From positions 372,001-436,000 of the forward strand of contig CAVSLD010000006.1 of NCBI GenBank assembly GCA_963728655.1: a stretch of DNA of 64,000 nucleotides, read 5' to 3'. The notes beneath the pieces are model-generated. The model was given only the letters and a program-made list of their open reading frames with translations, was not told the DNA's origin and did no database searches. This document shows, one piece after another, positions 61,971-64,000 of this stretch. Made by a program: the position numbers and the translations under genes. Within the stretch, counting starts at the first letter, position 1. Every line of letters begins with the position of its first letter. Source of the DNA: Iamia sp963728655 (lineage in GTDB: Bacteria; Actinomycetota; Acidimicrobiia; Acidimicrobiales; Iamiaceae).

Positions 61971-62815
61971 GCGAGCTCGTGATCGAGGGGCTGCGGGCCA
62001 CCGCGGCCGGCACCGAGATCCTGCGGGGCATCGACCTCACCGTGCGCTCGGGCGAGGTCCACGCCGTCATGGGCCCCAACGGTGCCGGGAAGTCCACGCT
62101 GTCCCACGTGCTGATGGGTCGCCCCGGCTACGAGGTCACCGGGGGGTCGGTCACCCTCGATGGCCAGGACCTGCTGGCCCTGCCCACCTGGAAGCGGGTC
62201 CAGGCCGGCCTGTTCCTGGTGATGCAGTACCCCACCGAGGTGCCCGGTGTGTCGCTGGTCGACTCCCTCTCGGCCGCCTTCGCCGCCTCGGGCCGGGACG
62301 CCGAGGGCATGCGGGCCCGCATGGCCGAGGAGGCCGCCCGGATCGGCTTCGACGACCGCTTCCTCGAGCGTCCGCTCAACGTCGACCTCTCGGGCGGTGA
62401 GAAGAAGCGCAACGAGACCATGCAGCTGGGCGTGCTCGACCCGGCCTTCGCCATCCTCGACGAGCTCGACTCCGGCCTCGACATCGACGCCCTGCGGGCC
62501 TGTGCCCGCCGGGTCGAGGAGGCCACCGAGACGGGCATGGGCGTGCTGTGCATCACCCACTACACCCGGGTGCTGGCCGAGCTGAAGGCCGATCGCGTCC
62601 ACATCCTGGTGCGGGGCGAGATCCGCGACAGCGGTGGTCCCGAGCTGGCCGACCGGCTGGAGGACGAGGGCTACGCAGCCTGGACCCGACCCGAGGACGA
62701 GGCCGCCCCCCGGGCCGCCCAGCCCCTCGACGTCTTCGGCGAGGGCTCCTTCGCCGAGCAGGAGCCGGTGCCCGACGACCCCTTCGGCCCGGGCCCCTTC
62801 GGCGCCGACGGCTGA
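61967..62815 (+). CDS. sufC: Fe-S assembly ATPase SufC
   Basis: The product is 282 residues from ATG at 61967. Walker A GPNGAGKST at 36-44, signature LSGGEKKR at 141-148, Walker B with the SufC-specific ILDELDSGLDIDAL at 163-176, and the H-loop ITHYTRVL. LVMQYPTEVPGV is the Q-loop. The C-terminus is about 35 residues longer than usual, acidic and Pro/Gly-rich (EDEAAPRAAQPLDVFGEGSF). It is the cytoplasmic ATPase of the SufBCD scaffold. It is the last gene of the cluster here; sufS and sufU (desulfurase and sulfur carrier) do not follow. Confidence 0.95.
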   Translation: MSELVIEGLRATAAGTEILRGIDLTVRSGEVHAVMGPNGAGKSTLSHVLMGRPGYEVTGGSVTLDGQDLLALPTWKRVQAGLFLVMQYPTEVPGVSLVDSLSAAFAASGRDAEGMRARMAEEAARIGFDDRFLERPLNVDLSGGEKKRNETMQLGVLDPAFAILDELDSGLDIDALRACARRVEEATETGMGVLCITHYTRVLAELKADRVHILVRGEIRDSGGPELADRLEDEGYAAWTRPEDEAAPRAAQPLDVFGEGSFAEQEPVPDDPFGPGPFGADG

Positions 62816-62972
62816 CCGTCACCGCTCACCGGCGTCCACCGCCGTGGGGGAGGCCAGACCGGGCCGGGGGCCCACGACGACGCCGAGCGCTTCGAGCCGG
62901 CGTCACCCGCCGAGTGGTTGCGCCGCTGACACCACGGTGCGATCTGGTGTGGCCGCCCCCATCCTGGGAGCC

Positions 62973-63233
62973 ATGGCAGACGCACCGACCGCACCCACCG
63001 GATGGGAGGTCGTCGACGGCAAGCTGCACCGCGAGCTCACCTTCGCCGACTTCACCGAGGCCTTCGCCTTCATGACCCGGGTCGCCCTCAAGGCCGAGAA
63101 GGCCGACCACCACCCCGACTGGTCCAACTCGTGGAACACCGTCACCATCGACCTGGTGAGCCACGACGCCGACGGGCTGACCGAGAAGGACACCGCCCTG
63201 GCCGAGGCGATCAACGAGATCGCCGACACCTGA
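62973..63233 (+). CDS. Pterin-4a-carbinolamine dehydratase
   Basis: The product is 86 residues from ATG at 62973. GWEVVDGKLHRELTFADFTE, then AFAFMTRVALKAEKADHHPD and WSNSWNTVTIDLVSHDADGL, with TEKDTALAEAINEIA. The catalytic (E/D)HHPxW and the SHDxxGLTxxDxxLA motifs are complete. It dehydrates 4a-hydroxytetrahydropterin, recycling the cofactor of aromatic amino-acid hydroxylases. No hydroxylase is nearby, so a stand-alone or alternative role is possible. It is 157 bases after sufC, probably a separate unit. Confidence 0.88.
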   Translation: MADAPTAPTGWEVVDGKLHRELTFADFTEAFAFMTRVALKAEKADHHPDWSNSWNTVTIDLVSHDADGLTEKDTALAEAINEIADT

Positions 63234-63239
63234 GCACGA

Positions 63240-63267
63240 CATCCGGCCCGGCGTGGCGGGCCGGATG
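63240..63267. terminator. Hairpin terminator between converging genes
   Basis: CATCCGGCCCG (63240-63250), loop GCGTGG, CGGGCCGGATG (63257-63267): an 11-bp perfect GC-rich stem starting 6 bases after the dehydratase stop. There is no T-run, as is common for actinobacterial terminators. It serves the plus-strand transcript and perhaps also the minus strand. Confidence 0.65.
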
Positions 63268-63296
63268 GCGTCGCGCCGTGCCGCGACCCTTGGCCG

Positions 63297-63342
63297 TTCT
63301 GACGCGCCCATGCGTCACCGGTGACGCACCACCGCGTCAGAA
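63297..63342. repeat. Nested double palindrome (two TGACGC-N6-GCGTCA units)
   Basis: Outer arms TTCTGACGCG (63297-63306) and CGCGTCAGAA (63333-63342) are perfect complements. Between them, separated by CCCA and CCAC, is the perfect 18-base palindrome TGCGTCACCGGTGACGCA (63311-63328). Read differently, it is two copies of TGACGC-N6-GCGTCA joined by CCGG. It lies between converging genes, 17 bases before the GH65 stop on the minus strand. It could be a two-site operator for a dimeric protein, a cruciform, or a strong bidirectional terminator. Confidence 0.75.
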
Positions 63343-63358
63343 GGTGACCCGACCGGGA

Positions 63359-64000
63359 TCAGCGCAGCTCGACCTCGACGACGTCGCCGGGGCAGTGGCT
63401 GCTGATGTCGCCCCGGACGCCGATGGGCACGGGCTCGGCCGCGCCGGGCTCGACCTCGACCCGCAGCAGGTCGTGGGACAGCTCGACGCTGAGGGTGCGG
63501 TCCCGGTGGACCAGGTCGAAGGCCAGGTGCTGGACCTCGGGCGGCAGCTGCGGGTCGAACCAGACCTCGTCGCCCCGCAGCTCGAGGCCGCTGTAGCAGC
63601 GCTGGAGGATGTCGAGGCTGCCGGCCATGGCCCCCAGGTGGATGCCCTCGGGGGTGGTGCCGCCCTGGGTGTCGTCGATGTCGGCGGCCAGCGCCTCCCG
63701 GAACAGGTCCCAGGAGCGGCTGGGATCGATGCGGGCGGTCACCCAGGCGTAGACGATCCGGCTGAGGGTGGAGCCGTGGGCGGTGCGGTCCATGTAGTAC
63801 TCGACCGTGCGCCGCATCATCTCGTCGTCGCAGGGGTAGCCCATCTCGTCGAGCTGCTCGCAGAGGACGTCGGGCGTCATCAGGTAGAAGAGCATGAGGA
63901 CGTCGGCCTGCTTGGCCAGCTTGTACCGGTTGGTGCTGTCGCCCTCGGCCTCGAGGATCAGGTCGAGGCGTCCGATGTTGCCGTAGCGCGACCGGTAGTC
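63359..64000 (-). CDS. Glycoside hydrolase family 65 phosphorylase, C-terminal part
   Basis: The stop is at 63359 and the gene continues beyond the window, so about 213 codons are visible. YGNIGRLDLILEAEGDSTNR, then YKLAKQADVLMLFYLMTPDV is the conserved (K)QADVLML region of GH65. YYMDRTAHGSTLSRIVYAWV, then TTPEGIHLGAMAGSLDILQ follow, and a beta-sandwich C-terminal domain ends with PVPIGVRGDISSHCPGDVVE. GH65 enzymes phosphorolyse or hydrolyse alpha-glucosides such as trehalose, maltose or kojibiose. The catalytic acid lies upstream, outside the window. It converges on the dehydratase gene. Confidence 0.9.
   Translation of the reverse strand, partial: DYRSRYGNIGRLDLILEAEGDSTNRYKLAKQADVLMLFYLMTPDVLCEQLDEMGYPCDDEMMRRTVEYYMDRTAHGSTLSRIVYAWVTARIDPSRSWDLFREALAADIDDTQGGTTPEGIHLGAMAGSLDILQRCYSGLELRGDEVWFDPQLPPEVQHLAFDLVHRDRTLSVELSHDLLRVEVEPGAAEPVPIGVRGDISSHCPGDVVEVELR

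Noticed and set aside
1..64000. CRISPR arrays, tRNA or rRNA genes, insertion sequences
   Set aside because: No regularly spaced repeats beyond two copies, no cloverleaf or rRNA-like stretches, and no transposase motifs were seen by eye.

Overview
The window is a very GC-rich bacterial chromosome segment. By eye about three quarters of the bases are G or C, there are many GTG starts, and third codon positions are almost all G or C. The gene content suggests an actinobacterium, and the class Acidimicrobiia (Iamia-like) is my best guess. Supporting families are WS/DGAT, geranylgeranyl reductase, a DUF3039-like protein, F420/flavin LLM oxidoreductases, MaoC-SDR pairs and a suf operon carrying a Rieske protein. 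This placement is inference from families, not from a marker tree. I saw no rRNA, tRNA, CRISPR array, insertion sequence or prophage.

Layout. 0-8 kb: an alkyl-sulfatase-type MBL hydrolase divergent from a TetR regulator, then a SNF2 helicase/SWIM zinc-finger pair. 8-17 kb: gamma-glutamyltranspeptidase, a Ser/Thr kinase fused to a periplasmic-binding-protein sensor, two SDRs, a Bax-inhibitor-1 membrane protein and an acyl-CoA synthetase. 17-30 kb: nucleotide-sugar and isoprenoid genes (WbpA-like dehydrogenase, polyprenyl synthetase, two epimerases, the complete rmlA-rmlC-rmlB-rmlD dTDP-rhamnose set), interspersed with an acyl-CoA dehydrogenase, MarR/MFS and an LLM oxidoreductase. 30-39 kb: queuosine-precursor transporter, DUF3039-like protein, nitronate monooxygenase, EthD-like protein, geranylgeranyl reductase/WS-DGAT pair, VanW protein, and an SDR plus MaoC hydratase. 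39-46.5 kb: a minus-strand polysaccharide export and glycosylation operon (coiled-coil methyltransferase, GT4, tandem GT4-GT4, Wzm, Wzt). 46.5-48.4 kb: a DNA methyltransferase with a fused extra domain and a small partner, of visibly different base usage. 48.4-57.9 kb: an uncharacterised conserved protein, an ACT protein, Gfo/Idh oxidoreductase, SecD-like lipoprotein, aldo-keto reductase, LLM monooxygenase, PAS-GGDEF-EAL protein, and HxlR divergent from an HtrA-like protease. 58-63 kb: sufB, an unusual roughly 1-kb interval, sufD, a Rieske ferredoxin and sufC, then a pterin-carbinolamine dehydratase and the end of a GH65 phosphorylase.

The rml genes, the WbpA-like dehydrogenase, the epimerases, the glycosyltransferases and Wzm/Wzt together make a coherent rhamnose-containing surface polysaccharide programme exported by an ABC transporter. 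sufB-sufD-Rieske-sufC is the Fe-S cluster scaffold.

Quality caveat. Nearly every gene between about 8.2 and 37.5 kb is split across reading frames, while most genes before and after are intact. In most cases I traced, the shift is explained by one extra base or a small number of extra bases; a few could equally be one missing base. The protein sequence continues cleanly in the next frame. I treat these as probable sequence errors in functional genes, give one feature per gene spanning all frames, and say so in each entry.
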